Source: Platanthera guangdongensis
Lineage: Eukaryota; Streptophyta; Magnoliopsida; Asparagales; Orchidaceae
Assembly: GCA_039583875.1 (NCBI GenBank)
Contig: CM077158.1
Span: 122,261,900 to 122,325,899, forward strand
Reading direction: 5' to 3'
Length of the DNA stretch: 64,000 nucleotides
How positions within the stretch are numbered: the stretch's first letter is position 1; the number at the start of each line of letters is the position of its first letter. Both the position numbers and the translations under genes were made by a program. Under the pieces are notes generated by a model. The model ran no database searches. It had not been told where the DNA came from and was given only the letters and a program-made list of their open reading frames with translations. Below, piece by piece: positions 23,085 to 34,591 of the stretch.

Positions 23085-23633
23085 CCCTTTTCAATCTCAG
23101 GGGGAGCTTTGACAACATCATTGAATCCACATAGTCTTCTCAGTTGTATATTGAGAAAGAGAAGACTTCCATCACTCTCTTCCCCCCTCCTGTATAAAAG
23201 GTTGTCATCTCCCTTCAAAAGTGATTCCTGGTTTTTGAGCACCTGATCAAAATCTCATTGGTGATAGGGCACCTGATCAAAAACCTATTGGTTTTTAGGT
23301 ACCTGATCAAAAGCCTAAAGGGTCTCTAGATCTACCTGAAGCAGATCTTGTGGTGACAGTGCACCTGATCAAAAACCTGAGTGGATTCCTACCAGGGTGG
23401 TAGAAGAGTGGACTACCCAGATTTGGGGAACCACTATAATATTCTTGTGTCGTCTGGTTGCCCCTTTTCTTTTGTTCTTGCTGTGTTTGTGACTTTAGGA
23501 CTGCTGTGGTTTATTACTTAATCAGTTTGTGCACCAGTACATCAAAGGCTATCATAAATTTTATTATTGCACATATACTCTATTCACCCCCCCCCCCCCT
23601 CTAGAGTATTGTAGATCTAACCCATCACTTTCA
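23085..23633 (+). mobile_element. 5' LTR of element C, right part
   Basis: This continues the C LTR after the TSD copy tgaac at 23080-23084. It matches 35722-36278 of the 3' LTR, including four spaced CACCTGATCAAAA repeats, a run of C at 23587-23599 and the end CACTTTCA. Confidence 0.9.
23193..23200 (+). promoter_or_regulatory. TATA box of element C 5' LTR
   Basis: TATAAAAG follows a CT-rich stretch. The 3' LTR has TATAAAG at the same place (35834-35840). Confidence 0.5.
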
Positions 23634-23635
23634 AT

Positions 23636-23647
23636 TGGTATCAAAGC
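23636..23647 (+). other. Primer-binding site of element C
   Basis: TGGTATCAAAGC, one mismatch from the initiator tRNA-Met complement, lies two bases after the LTR end. Confidence 0.85.
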
Positions 23648-23759
23648 AAGGTTCCTTTGGTAGGTCAAGCTAACCCTTGAACCAAAGATCCTTTGTTAAA
23701 TCTACATATTTATTTTATCTATTTCCATTTAGAGTTTATACACAGCTACAGTAAAGAAC

Positions 23760-24316
23760 ATGGACTATGCAAGCACCAGACCTCCAATGTGCAACCTAAA
23801 TAGGTTTGCCAACTCGAAGGCAAGAATCAGATTGTATATGAACTCTATTGATGAAGATATATACACTTCTATTTTGACAGGTCCCCCTCAAGCTTCAACC
23901 TCTTCAAATACAAATGTTGTCCCATCATCTCAATGGACAGCTTCCCAGAAAAAGCTAAAGCTTGCTGATGCCAAAGCCATGAACATATTGGCTCAGACTA
24001 TGTCAGATGACATCTTTCAGAAGGTGGCTAAGTGCACCTCTGTAAAAGCAATCTGGGACTCACTAAACCAAATGGTTGCTGGCTCAGAAGATGAGAGGAA
24101 GGATAGAAGATCACACCTCATCACACTATATGAAAATTTCAGAAGGATGAAGAAGAAATAGTTGAAGTGATGCACAATAGGCTTAGCTCCATCTTCAGTG
24201 AGCTAAGAACGTTGGATAAAGAAATCACATTAACTGAAGTAAATGACAAGATCCTCATGTGCTTCCCAAGCTCATGGGATACCAGGATTTGGCCAATCAA
24301 ATAGGCCAGAAACTTG
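23760..24316 (+). pseudogene. gag: Gag of element C, 5' part
   Basis: ATG at 23760 begins [16 protein letters not shown]. The product follows the F Gag closely ([45 protein letters not shown]), the UBN2-type Gag of plant copia elements. The frame shifts near 24140 and the homologous reading continues in another frame ([18 protein letters not shown]) to a TAG at 24302, then into the E insertion. The reading resumes after E at 32934. Confidence 0.85.
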
Positions 24317-25940
24317 TGTTGGGTATTGTATCCACAATTACCTGGATTTGAGGAAGCCACCTGTCAAGCTAAGATGAATTCACAATGTATTTGATAAAAT
24401 CTTTCAAGTTGTGCTTGCAGTTATTCCACACTAAGTACACACCAATGTCAGGGTGCAGTAGGTCAATATACACGGGTCTGTGCGACGTAATCCCTCGTTG
24501 AGCAGATCAGTGTGTTGGCCTACGTGTACTCTCTCTATTGGAGTGTACTTATTTTCAAGTACAGGGCTGTGTTAAGGCAAGAGCAGACAAGGAGCAAGGA
24601 TGGGTCAAGGAGCACCTCATGGGTGGAAAGACGAAAAATCGTCTAAGTGTAAATCGACGAGAATCATTGGCTGATTCTCGCCGACTCGATCCAGCTACTT
24701 CAAAGCGAGCAACTCTGATTCTAAGTAAGAATCGACGAGAATCACCAAGTGATTCTCGACCAAGTGATTCTCGCCGAATCATCGAGAGTCACTAGCTGAT
24801 TCTCGCCGTCTCGACCCGGCTAAATCAGTGCGTGCAACCAAGTCAACTTCGACGAGAATCATCTTTGATTCTCGCCGAATCGTCGAGAATCACCTTTGAT
24901 TCGCGACGATTCGACGAGACTCACTTTCGATTCTCGCCGATTTTGACTTGGGCAATTTTCTGGAAAAAGCTGGACCGGATTCTGCCGCTGGCACTGTTTT
25001 GAACCGGATTTAGGGTTTCTTCTGGTGGGACCCATAACGGTCATAAAAGAGTATTTTACTGTATAAATACACGCGTATTTTTGAACAGTAGATGAGCGAA
25101 GAAGATTTGAGAAAGACGAGCCGCGACGTGACCTAGATCGCGAGTTCCGCTCCGCCGCCTCCGCCGTCGCCGCTCGAGCAAGTTGATCGTCGGTCTTGAT
25201 CGTGGTTTCTTCCATATCTCCCGTCGACAGAAGCTTAGCCAAGCTTAGAGTCTCACGTGTCTAACCAGAGATCTTTTGTCTCTTGATTTGTTGATCGGGA
25301 AAACCTTCCCCGTCCGAATCGATCGAGACGATCGATCCTAGTGTGACCGTTGGAAGACCTAGCTAGCTTTGCTACGAAGTCTGAATCTCCAAAGTACTGC
25401 AGCCACACACCGTTGTCACCGCCGATCCCGTGAACCAAGCCGCCGACCATCTTGCCGCCGCCGGTTCCGGGGAGATTCTCTCCAAGAGAGATCTTGGGTT
25501 GTGGACTCTTCGTGGACTTCAAGAACACGTCGTCAACGAAGAGGGACACCTTAGTCTCCAAAAGTAGTTTGTATTTCTTGTACATTCTAGTTCATTTTTG
25601 TTGTAAAGGAACGTTGGTTCCGAGTTGTAAGGGTTGGGTGCAACCCGTATTGTGGGAGTGTTGTCTCCTACGTGTGGAAGGGATCCTTCCGATAGTGCAA
25701 GGATTGGATTTCAATCCTGTTGGTGAAGAGACCGAGTCGTCCCTTGTTGGGAGATAGGTCGAAGGGGGAAAGTGGATGTACCCAAATCGGGGAACCACTA
25801 TAAATTGCTTGTGTACCTTCTTTGCTGTGGTGTTTTATTTTCTTGTGCAGGTTCAATTTTAAATTCCGCAAAAACGCTGCACGTCACCTATTCCCCCCCC
25901 CCCCCATAGGTGAAGATAGTTGACACTAGATGGACTTTCA
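24317..25940 (+). mobile_element. 5' LTR of element E
   Basis: It matches 31255-32928 with few differences. The exception is the hairpin array at 24650-24920, where the 5' copy lacks about 50 bases of repeat units. A run of C near its end resembles that of the C LTR. Confidence 0.92.
25062..25069 (+). promoter_or_regulatory. TATA box of element E 5' LTR
   Basis: TATAAATA within CTGTATAAATACACG, about 140 bases downstream of the hairpin array. The same box is at 32052-32059 in the 3' LTR. Confidence 0.6.
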
Positions 25941-25942
25941 AG

Positions 25943-25954
25943 TGGTATCAGAGG
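25943..25954 (+). other. Primer-binding site of element E
   Basis: TGGTATCAGAGG matches the initiator tRNA-Met complement at 11 of 12 positions and lies two bases after the LTR. Confidence 0.85.
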
Positions 25955-26014
25955 GTGGTTACTCATCAAAAAGGTTTACACCTTGAGTAGAATCCTGCCA
26001 CCAGTGTCAGAAGC

Positions 26015-27592
26015 ATGGAGCTGGATCATGAGATATCGCCACTAAGACTTCCCACATGCACAAAGGAGTATTATCCCGTCTGGAAGATGAGAGTGTCTTA
26101 TCACTTGGAGGCTATCGATCCTGGAGCATCTTTCATCCTGGAAGAGGGTCCTTTTATTCCTATGAAGACCTCCGGCTCTGGAAAGAATATCCAAGTGCCC
26201 AAGTGTATTGCTGAGATGTCGGAGACGGAACTCTCATTATTTAATCTGGACAAGATGATTCGTCAGATTATCATGGATATCTGGTCTGGACCTTCTCGCT
26301 CCAGATTGGAAAAATGTGGGACGGCCAAATCTATATGGGTGATGATCTCTGAGCTGATGGGGGGATCAAAGAAAGCTGGAATCTGCTGTCAACTAGAGGA
26401 TGAAGCCTATGTGGGGGTCCTCGCCTCTGAAGATGAAGGCAAAGATCAATCGGACAGCATCAGAGCTCCAGTGTCCGTGTTAGAGACTGAAGAGGACAGT
26501 GAGGAAAGCAGCTCTGATGAGGATGACACAACGGTCACTGGCTCTAATGACAATAACACTGAAGAGCAGGTAACTTCTTCATCTTGCCCCGTCTCTCTTG
26601 AAGTTTCTGAAGACAGGAACTGTTTTCCTTCAGAAAATCCTGATTCTCTGAAGAGAGCCCTTCATAAAAGCAACCTACTTGTTGAAGAACAAGCTCAGGA
26701 GATTGCTCGGCTGAAGATCTTGTTGGTTCTCCAATTGGCATCCAACAAGGTCAAGGACTCTCAAATCTCTGATCTAGAGAGTAGTCTAGAGAATGAGAAG
26801 AGGATAGTATCTAACTTTTCCAAGGTTGATGCTATAAAGAGAAAGGAAGAAAATGGGTGGATCTCCCGAATTATCAATTCGTGGAGAAATGGGGAAACGG
26901 TATTCCGACCCCCCACTCCGAGCAGGAAGGGTACTCATCGTGCCTTCAGGTATGATCACAGGAACAATCGTGGTCACTGCAAGGGTGATCTGTCCTCATG
27001 TGGAGACACTCATAGTGCAAGGGCCGTCATGGCCACCCATGAGAGAATGCCTAAGGCTCATTCTGAGCCCTTTGTATTCTCGGCCACTGCCCCTACTCGA
27101 CATGAATCGGCTGGTATCAGCTCTCAGAACTCTTCTCTCCACCCAAGGACACAGGAAAGGGGGGTTAGAAGTCATGCTGTAAGTTCTCATGGGGCCTCAG
27201 GAAGGGGGCTGACTGAAAGGAAGGCACCTCCTCCCAGGCCTTGTGACGCTCGCTGCATGCATTCATTCCACCCTTCCACGTGTCACGGTGGAAGAGGCAG
27301 TTCTGGGAGCAGATCCAGATCTATCCCGTTTGGACCTAGGCTCATGACTACCTCAGTCACTAGATCAGGTCAGAAACGGAGATACAACATTCACGCATGT
27401 TGGTGCTGTGGCAAGGTGGGACACTTTGCCATAGACTGTTAGCACAACCCCTTTGTGTCTAGGGCAAGGGCCTATCCACATCTCCTGGGCAGAGGTAGTC
27501 TTCCTGTCAGGATTTCTGAAGGAAGGCAGTCGAATGTTTATGCTAACAAGAACCTAGGACCCAATATGTATTGGGTTCCTAAGGTAAAGTAA
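26015..27592 (+). pseudogene. gag: Gag-like protein of element E
   Basis: ATG at 26015 (MELDHEISPLRLPT) opens a frame of 475 codons to a TAG at 27440-27442. The same frame continues to a TAA at 27590 and ends YWVPKVK, a typical copia Gag end, so the TAG is an internal nonsense codon. Residues 10-130 resemble a shortened UBN2 Gag core (WKMRVSYHLEAIDPG, KSIWVMISELMGG). An acidic segment (SSDEDDTTVTG) and a probable coiled coil near residues 210-270 follow. A CCHC zinc knuckle, CWCCGKVGHFAIDC, immediately precedes the TAG. The region after the core is basic and Ser/Arg-rich. The role is RNA packaging. Confidence 0.8.
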
Positions 27593-28679
27593 CTCTCTTT
27601 TGCAGGGTAGTCTAGGTTCCTGTAAATATAATGGGAACTAGACAGTAGATGTTTCAAGACTATATTGGAACAAATATATGGAATAACAGAAGTGATATCT
27701 ACCTGGGCATACTCACATTGAGCACCTGGTATGTTTTAACCAGAAGGGCTAAAAGATAACTCTCATAATCCCAGGTACTCTTAATCAGCTCCAAGACTTG
27801 AGTCATATTGTATCGACATTTCCATATATATATATATATTTATATATTTATATACACATATATGTGTGTACACCTAAGGATAGGTTAACACGGTAAACCT
27901 AAACCTTAGACACATCAATGAAGATTTATCGGAAATTCCACTGGTAGATTCGAGAACTAACATCTACAGGCGTAAATCAGTTCACTGAAAACTAACGAAG
28001 ATACGTCATTGGAAATCTCGACAACGAAGATACGTCATTGGAAATCTTGACATCAAGAAATATATGGAAAAGCCCGGTTCAAACCCTAAATATATTGGCT
28101 TTGAGAAATATATATATATTTAGAAATTTTTTTTTTAATTATCTTGATATCAGAAGACCTGTTAAAATCCGTTAAAATACCTTTAGAGCCATCGATATCG
28201 CACAGTTCTCGCCGACCCTTCACATTCCGCAGGAAGCTCACCGAAGGACTCTCGCCGATTCGTGAAGCATTCCTGCAAGATTCCCGCAAGCTTCTTCCTG
28301 AAGGACTCTCACCGAAGGACTCTCACCGAAGGACCCGTGATTCTTCCCCTTCCGTTGACATCCCGCAAGATTCCCGCAACTCGTAAAGAATTCTGTCGAT
28401 CTTGACGTGCAAGAATCCCGCATCTCGTGAAGAATCCCATCGATCTCGCCGATTGCCTTCTGTGGATCTCTCCTCTCTCTCGTCCAGGGATTTCTCTGCA
28501 GTTTCGATCAATCACAGTCGCGTGCACCTCCCGGGTGTCCGTCGTCCTTGTCAAACTAACTCACCGTCTACGCTCTTGGGTAACCACATCCTCATCCTTA
28601 CAAGAACTTTTTTACTAGTGTCGCTTCCCTTTTGACTTTTGATTAAGCGTAGAGTAGGGATTCTCTCCCTAGGTTTGCG
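27593..28679 (+). other. Non-coding interval between gag and ORF3 of element E
   Basis: No pol sequence is present. A TA-rich microsatellite lies at 27824-27870. From 28190 to 28460 there are many CTCGCCGA and AAGGACTC units like the array in the E LTR. Just before ORF3, TTCTCTCCCTAG at 28661-28672 resembles a 3' splice site. The short ORFs on both strands at 28086-28635 traverse these repeats and are not supported. Confidence 0.5.
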
Positions 28680-31010
28680 ATGGCTCCAAGGACAACCGCT
28701 GGACTGATCACTGGATGTGAGCTGGTTCGAACAGGGTTCTCACATGCTTCTGACGAATTTAGAAACATCATTATCATGCTGGAAGAGGCTGGACTCTCAT
28801 TCGTACTGGAGCACCCGTGTAAAATCTTGGACAAGGAAGTGCTGGAGTTCTTCGCTACCGCCAAACTCCGAAATGAAGACTCTCTCATCAAGAGCAAGGT
28901 TGCAGGGGCAACGATCAAGATGTCTGCAAGCAAGTTAGCCCAATACTTGCAGCTCACTAGTTCGGAGCACGAGGATTATCTTGAGGAAGAGGACAAAACC
29001 AGGACTTTATTATTCTGTGGACTCGCTCGAGGAACTAAGTCAATAAAGCGAAAGGATATGAATGAGGAGGGGAAACTTCTGTCAGACATCATTAGAAAAG
29101 TACTCATACGCAAGCCGGGCTCTCATGACCACATCTCTGCGGATATGTTCAAGATTCTTGTGGCAATTGTCTGTAGAAAAAGATTCAACTGGGGGGCTTT
29201 GCTTTTTGAGAAGATAACGGACACACTCAGATCTCCCAGCTTTGGTCGAATCATCAGTCTATATCTAAATCAGTTAAACGGAGATAAGTATGACATGAGT
29301 AAAGGGGTTCCACTACATTACTTGAAGAAAATGGACTCGAGCGTCTTTGACAGATGGGAGAGACGCATTGGGCAGGCTGCCGTGGTAGAACAACAGGAAG
29401 TATCTCCAGCCGAGGACGGAACTGTGGCTGACTCCTTAGTAATCCCCAGTGAAATTCCTGATGCTTTGACTGCAGGAATTGAGGGGGAGCCTCTACCCAC
29501 TTATGCTAATATCGTATCTGACATCTCCCAGATAGCCAGAGATGCAGTGGCGGATATACAAGAAGAAAGTGAAGCTGTGCTGGAGAATGAGGAGGCCCTG
29601 AACCTGAATGATCTAGGAGCCGGAGGTGCTGTAGAGTAGACTGCTGATGAAGGGTTGGAAGATGATGCTGATGCGAATGATCTCATGGATGATGAAGGTG
29701 AGGAAGAAGGCAATGAGGGACAGGAAGCATTGGAGACTCAGGATATCACTGAAGTTCCATCTGACAAGCACGCTCCTGAGATCGTTCCTAAGATAATTGG
29801 TGCAACAGTGGAGGGGGAGTCCGAGAAATCTACAGAGGCAGCAAGCATTCCCCCGTTAGAGACTGTGCTCGTGTCCAGCTCTACAGGTGCATCAGCTGAA
29901 GCGCAAGGCCAAGGAGTGCCTCTGGATCATCCACTACGAGATGATCTAGCCAATCACACCGTGAATGTCATTCAGGGTATAGTGGATGAGCTTAAAGCAT
30001 CTTTTGAGAAAGCTCAAAATAAACTGTTGAAAAGAATTAAGAAATCGGAGAATATCATGCTCAAGAACATGGTGGAGATCAATCACAAACTGGACGTGAT
30101 GGAAAAGAAGTTTGAAGATAAATATACAGCGGCCGGCCAAGCTGTCACTCTTCTTATGGACGGATTAAAAAGGAACACCGATACTCCCGCAATCGTAAAT
30201 CAGAATGCTCATGTCGTAGCAAATAACATTCAAAAGTTTGATGGCAATATGGTAACTCTTAACACCAATCAACAAGCCTTGGTCACTGAATTCTCCAGGA
30301 AGACAAAGCACATTGATGAGTCACTGCATTCTTATGCAAACTCCATTGCAGTCGAAGCCAAAAAGGGGGAGAAAGCATATACAGCTAAGATGGCTGAGCT
30401 TCGGGAAGTCATGATCAAAAACTTTGAACAGTCAAACCAATATGTCTATGACAGTTGCTGGTGGATGCTCCAACAAGCGTTAGGCGTTGATTTGCCTGAA
30501 AATCCAGCGGGTGTTCATGCTCCTGAGAATACTACGGCTGCTGAGGGAGTAAGTGCTGCAGAAGTTCCCTTAAGTGAAGTTGAGGGTGCTAGGGCCACCT
30601 CCAAGGCAAAACTGATGGCAATGTTTGACCAAGGAGCCCTAGCAAAAGCCAGAGACAAGAGAAAATCTCAAGAAGGGACATCCAAGGAAACACAAGATAA
30701 AAAGAGAATCAGATTGAAGGAGGAGGAAGTAAGAAACGAAAAGTGGAGTCCGGTTTCAAAGAGTATCATCTTGGACACATTCTGGCTACAAGAAAAAGGA
30801 GAAATCAATCGAAACGACGTATACAGACAGCATGAGTGGGAGCTGCACAAGACGTATGAAGCTAAACGGAACATCTTTTTCAAGACCAACACTGTGGCAG
30901 ATAAAGCTCCTCCACCCAGATACTATCCAAAGCCCAAGGAGTATGTTGAAAGGCAAAAAAAGAAGTTTTTGGCTCAGAAGCATAAGGATGACCTAGCAAA
31001 AAATCCATAG
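28680..31010 (+). pseudogene. ORF3 of element E, unknown function, one internal TAG
   Basis: One frame of 776 codons starts at ATG 28680 (MAPRTTAGLITG) and is broken only by a TAG at 29637-29639. Residues about 90-205 form a folded domain with LLSDIIRKVLIRKPGSHDHI, CRKRFNWGALLFEKI and FGRIISLYLN. This matches ORF3 of element F block by block. It resembles the uncharacterised domain annotated in many plant genomes as putative plant transposon protein. The middle is acidic (GLEDDADANDLMDDEGEE). Residues about 420-600 look like a coiled coil, and the end is basic (YPKPKEYVERQKKKFLAQK). I see no signal peptide or membrane segment, so an envelope protein is unlikely. Its position 3' of gag is where Sireviruses carry their extra ORF. 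Confidence 0.75.
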
Positions 31011-31240
31011 ACAGAAATTCATAGATTGCCATTGTCTCTGGAACACTTTCATCTTGCCTTATTGATATATGAACAATCCTGATTATATTTATATATATAT
31101 ATATGTATATGAATTTATGATTGACTCAAGCCTTGATCTGTTTGCCTATATTTTCTTGTACCGCATCTTTATATTCTCTATGTTGTATATATTATCTTGT
31201 TAGTGGTATTCATCTTAGCTAGTAGGATTTTGGCTTCGTC

Positions 31241-31254
31241 AAATAGGGGGAGAT
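31241..31254 (+). other. Polypurine tract of element E
   Basis: AAATAGGGGGAGAT lies directly before TGTTGG. The same tract serves C and F. Confidence 0.85.
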
Positions 31255-32928
31255 TGTTGGGTATTGTATCCACAATTACCTGGATTTGAGGAAGCCACCT
31301 GTCAAGCTAAGATGAATTCACAATGTATTTAATAAAATCTTTCAAGTTGTGCTTGCAGTTATTCCACACTAAGTACACACCAATGTCAGGGAGCAGTATG
31401 TCAATATACACGGGTCTGTGCGACGTAATCCCTCGTTGAGCAGATCAGTGTGTTGGCCTACGTGTACTCTCTCTATTGGAGTGTACTTATTTTCAAGTAC
31501 AAGGCTGTGTTAAGGCAAGAGCAGAGAAGGAGCAAGGATGGGTCAAGGAGCACCTCATGGGTGGAAAGACGAAAAATCGTCTAAGTGTAAATCGACGAGA
31601 ATCACCAAGTGATTCTCGCCGATTCAACGAGAATCACCAAGTGATTCTCGCCAAATCGTCGAGAATCAGTGGCTGATTCTCGCCGACTCGATCCAGCTAC
31701 TTCAAAGCGAGCAACTCTGATTCTAAGTAAGATTCTCGCCGATCGAATCACTAGTGATTCTCGCCGAATCGTCGAGAGTCACTGGCTGATTCTCGCCGTC
31801 TCGACCCGGCTAAATCATTGCGTGCAACCAAGTCAACTTCGACGAGAATCATCTTTGATTCTCGCCGAATCGTCGAGAATCACCTTTGATTCTCGACGAT
31901 TCGACGAGACTCACTTTCAATTCTCGCCGATTTTGACTTGGGCAATTTTCTGGAAAAAGCTGGACCGGATTCTGTCGCTGGCACTGTTTTGAACCGGATT
32001 TAGGGTTTCTTCTGGTGGGACCCATAACGGTCATAAAAGAGTATTTTACTGTATAAATACACGCGTATTTTTGAGCAGTAGATGAGCGAAGAAGATTTGA
32101 GAAAGACGAGTCGCGACGTGACCTAGATCGCGAGTTCCGCTCCGCCGCCGCCGCCGTCGCCGCTCGAGCAAGTTGATCGTCGGTCTTGATCGTGGTTTCT
32201 TCCAGATCTCCCGTCGACAGAAGCTTAGCCAAGCTTAGAGTCTCACATGTCTAACCGGAGATCTTTTGTCTCTTGATTTGTTGATCGGGAAAACCTTCCC
32301 CGTCCGAATCGATCGAGACGATCGATCCTAGTGTGACCGTTGGAAGACCTAGCTAGCTTTGCTACGATGTCTGAATCTCCAAAGTACTGCAGCCGCACAC
32401 CGTTGTCGCCGCCGATCCCGTGAACCAAGTTGCCGCCCATCTTTCCGCCGCTGGTTCCGGGGAGATTCTCTCCAAGAGAGATCTAGGGTTGTGGACTCTT
32501 CGTGGACTTCAAGAACACTTCGTCAACGAAGAGGGACACATTAGTCTCCAAAAGTAGTTTGTATTTCTTGTACATTCTAGTTCATTTTTGTTGTAAAGGA
32601 ATGTTGGTTCCGAGTTGTAAGGGTTGGGTGCAACCCGTGTTGTGGTAGTGTTGTCTCCTACGTGTGGAAGAGATCCTTCCGATAGTGCAAGGATTGGATT
32701 TCAATCCTGTTGGTGAAGAGACCAAGTCGTCCCTTGTTGGGAGATAGGTCGAAGGGGGAAAGTGGATGTACCCAAATCGGGGAACCACTATAAATTGCTT
32801 GTGTACCTTCTTTGTTGTGGTGTTTTATTTTCTTGTGCAGGTTCAATTTTAAATTCCGCAAAAACGCTGCACGTCACCTATTCCCCCCCCCCCATAGGTG
32901 AAGATAGGCTACACTAGGTGGACTTTCA
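31255..32928 (+). mobile_element. 3' LTR of element E
   Basis: This LTR contains the clearest hairpin series: perfect 9-bp arms GAGAATCAC/GTGATTCTC at 31597-31617 and 31629-31649, and GAGAATCAG/CTGATTCTC at 31661-31681. A TATA box lies at 32052-32059 and a run of C at about 32883-32893. Confidence 0.92.
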
Positions 32929-33981
32929 ACTTGAATGAGATTTCAATTGAATCTCTCCTCGAAAAGCTCAAATCTTATGAGCAGTTAATCAAGAACAGAG
33001 AAGCAGTAGAGCAAAGAAGTCCTCCTCCAGCAAGAAGAGAACACAGCATTGCTTTCAAGGTTGCTGAGAAGACAGTGGCTGCATCAACAAATGAAGAACT
33101 GATGAGCCTATTTTGTAAAAGATTTTATAAGATGGAAAAGAAGGACTTCAGAAGGAAGTCATCCAGGAATGACAGCAAGCCAAAATATGACCAAACACCT
33201 ACTAAAGAGGAAAGGAGAAAAGAGAAGGAATCAAGAAGTAATCATTACTGTAAGCCCTCTTCCAGCAAGCACAAAAGGAAGGACAAAGGATTTGTGGCTG
33301 AAACATAGAGGGACATAGAAGATGAATCCACATCCTCCAGCTCCAGTGAAGAAGAAGAGGAGGCTAAGGCAAAGGAATTTTGTCTGCTGGCCATCAATGC
33401 ATCTTGCAGTAGCTATGATAGAGAATCAGAGTCTGATGAAGAATCAGCAGATCAAGTAATCTCTAATCTTGATTTTTCTTCAGAAAAAATTTAAAACTGA
33501 CTTCAGATTATCAGGTAAAAATCTTCAGAAAATCTTAGTGCAAAATAATTCGTCGAACGGAGATCGACGAAATGAATACTATTCATTGAACTCAGATCGA
33601 CGAACTCTGAACAAAGATTTTGACTTAAACTATTCAGGAATCTGTGCTCGACGAAATAGATATAATTCATCGAACAGAGATCGACGAAAATGGACCACAG
33701 AAAACAATTATTATCATTCTGTGAGCAGAGATCAAAGATCTCATCCAACATCGTCGAACTCAGTTCGACGATCCAACCAGAAATCGTCGATCCCAGATTC
33801 TATTAACAGAAATTTTTGTTATTTTAAAATTTGCCATCAAAGTCGGCATTTTAATATTCCTTTCACTGAGTGGATAATACCTCCTAGGAAATATCATCCA
33901 CCTGGATACAAGGATCAACCTAAATGCACTTTTATTTCTAATTATAATCAAAAAGAACCAGGACCCAAGGTGATCTAGGTC
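32929..33981 (+). pseudogene. gag: Gag of element C, 3' part
   Basis: This resumes the C gag after E with NEISIESLLEKLKSYEQLIK. It follows the F Gag through AFKVAEKT and KRFYKMEKKDFRRKS. The zinc knuckle present in F ([14 protein letters not shown]) is missing: KPKYDQTPTK runs directly to EERRKEKESRS. A TAG at 33306 and a later frame change break it. The C-terminal part (33469-33978) has repeated SSNGDRR-type units and the conserved [17 protein letters not shown] end. Confidence 0.85.
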
Positions 33982-34577
33982 CAGTACTCCTGACATCTCC
34001 TTGCAAGAAAAGAATTCAGTCCAGCCAATACACAGGATATCAGTGGCTGAATAATTTGAGCAAGAATATGTATATAGGGGGAGATGCTATTAAAGTTATG
34101 ATCCTAATCAGATTTGGGCAAGGCAAAGTAATTTCATGACACTTCAAGCAGGACCACTATCTGCTCAAATCTCTGCCCTCCCTGCTGCCCCCATCTTCAT
34201 TTAGGGGCCTGGCTCCAGTGCTTACTGCAACCAGGAAGTGGGAGATGCCTAATAAATGAAGCTACAGCAGTTCCAGCAGTAGTATACCAATGCCTGGTAA
34301 ATGAAGCAACAACAGTTCCGGCAGTAGCATAAATTCCCGCAATTATAGCAGCAGCTCTATACAACAGATTATAATAATAGCAGTTCCAGCAGTAGCATAA
34401 ATTCCAATAAATACAGCAGTAGCTCTATACAACAGATTATAATAATACAGATTTGGGCAGGTATCAACAACAGCTGTAACAACAACAACAACAGAAATAC
34501 ATGATCTTGATTTAATTGTATTTAAATTGTATTTTACTTGTATTTTACTTGTAGCTATATAAATAGTGTCCTCACCC
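33982..34577 (+). other. Non-coding tail of element C
   Basis: No pol is present. From about 34255 to 34450 there are imperfect direct repeats built on CAGCAGTAGCATAAATTCC and CTCTATACAACAGATTATAA. The minus ORF at 34343-34672 is a shadow of these repeats. Confidence 0.6.
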
Positions 34578-34591
34578 AAATAGGGGGAGAT
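34578..34591 (+). other. Polypurine tract of element C
   Basis: AAATAGGGGGAGAT directly before the 3' LTR start TGTTGGAACC. Confidence 0.85.

Larger units (their letters stand above)
24317..32928 (+). mobile_element. Element E, copia-type element with gag and ORF3 but no pol
   Basis: The LTRs (24317-25940 and 31255-32928) start TGTTGGGTATTG and end GGACTTTCA. The element is flanked by the TSD acttg (24312-24316 and 32929-32933), which interrupts the C gag. It has a PBS and PPT. The internal 5.3 kb encodes a Gag-like protein and a long ORF3; I see no protease, integrase, RT or RNase H in any frame. E is therefore non-autonomous. Confidence 0.92.
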
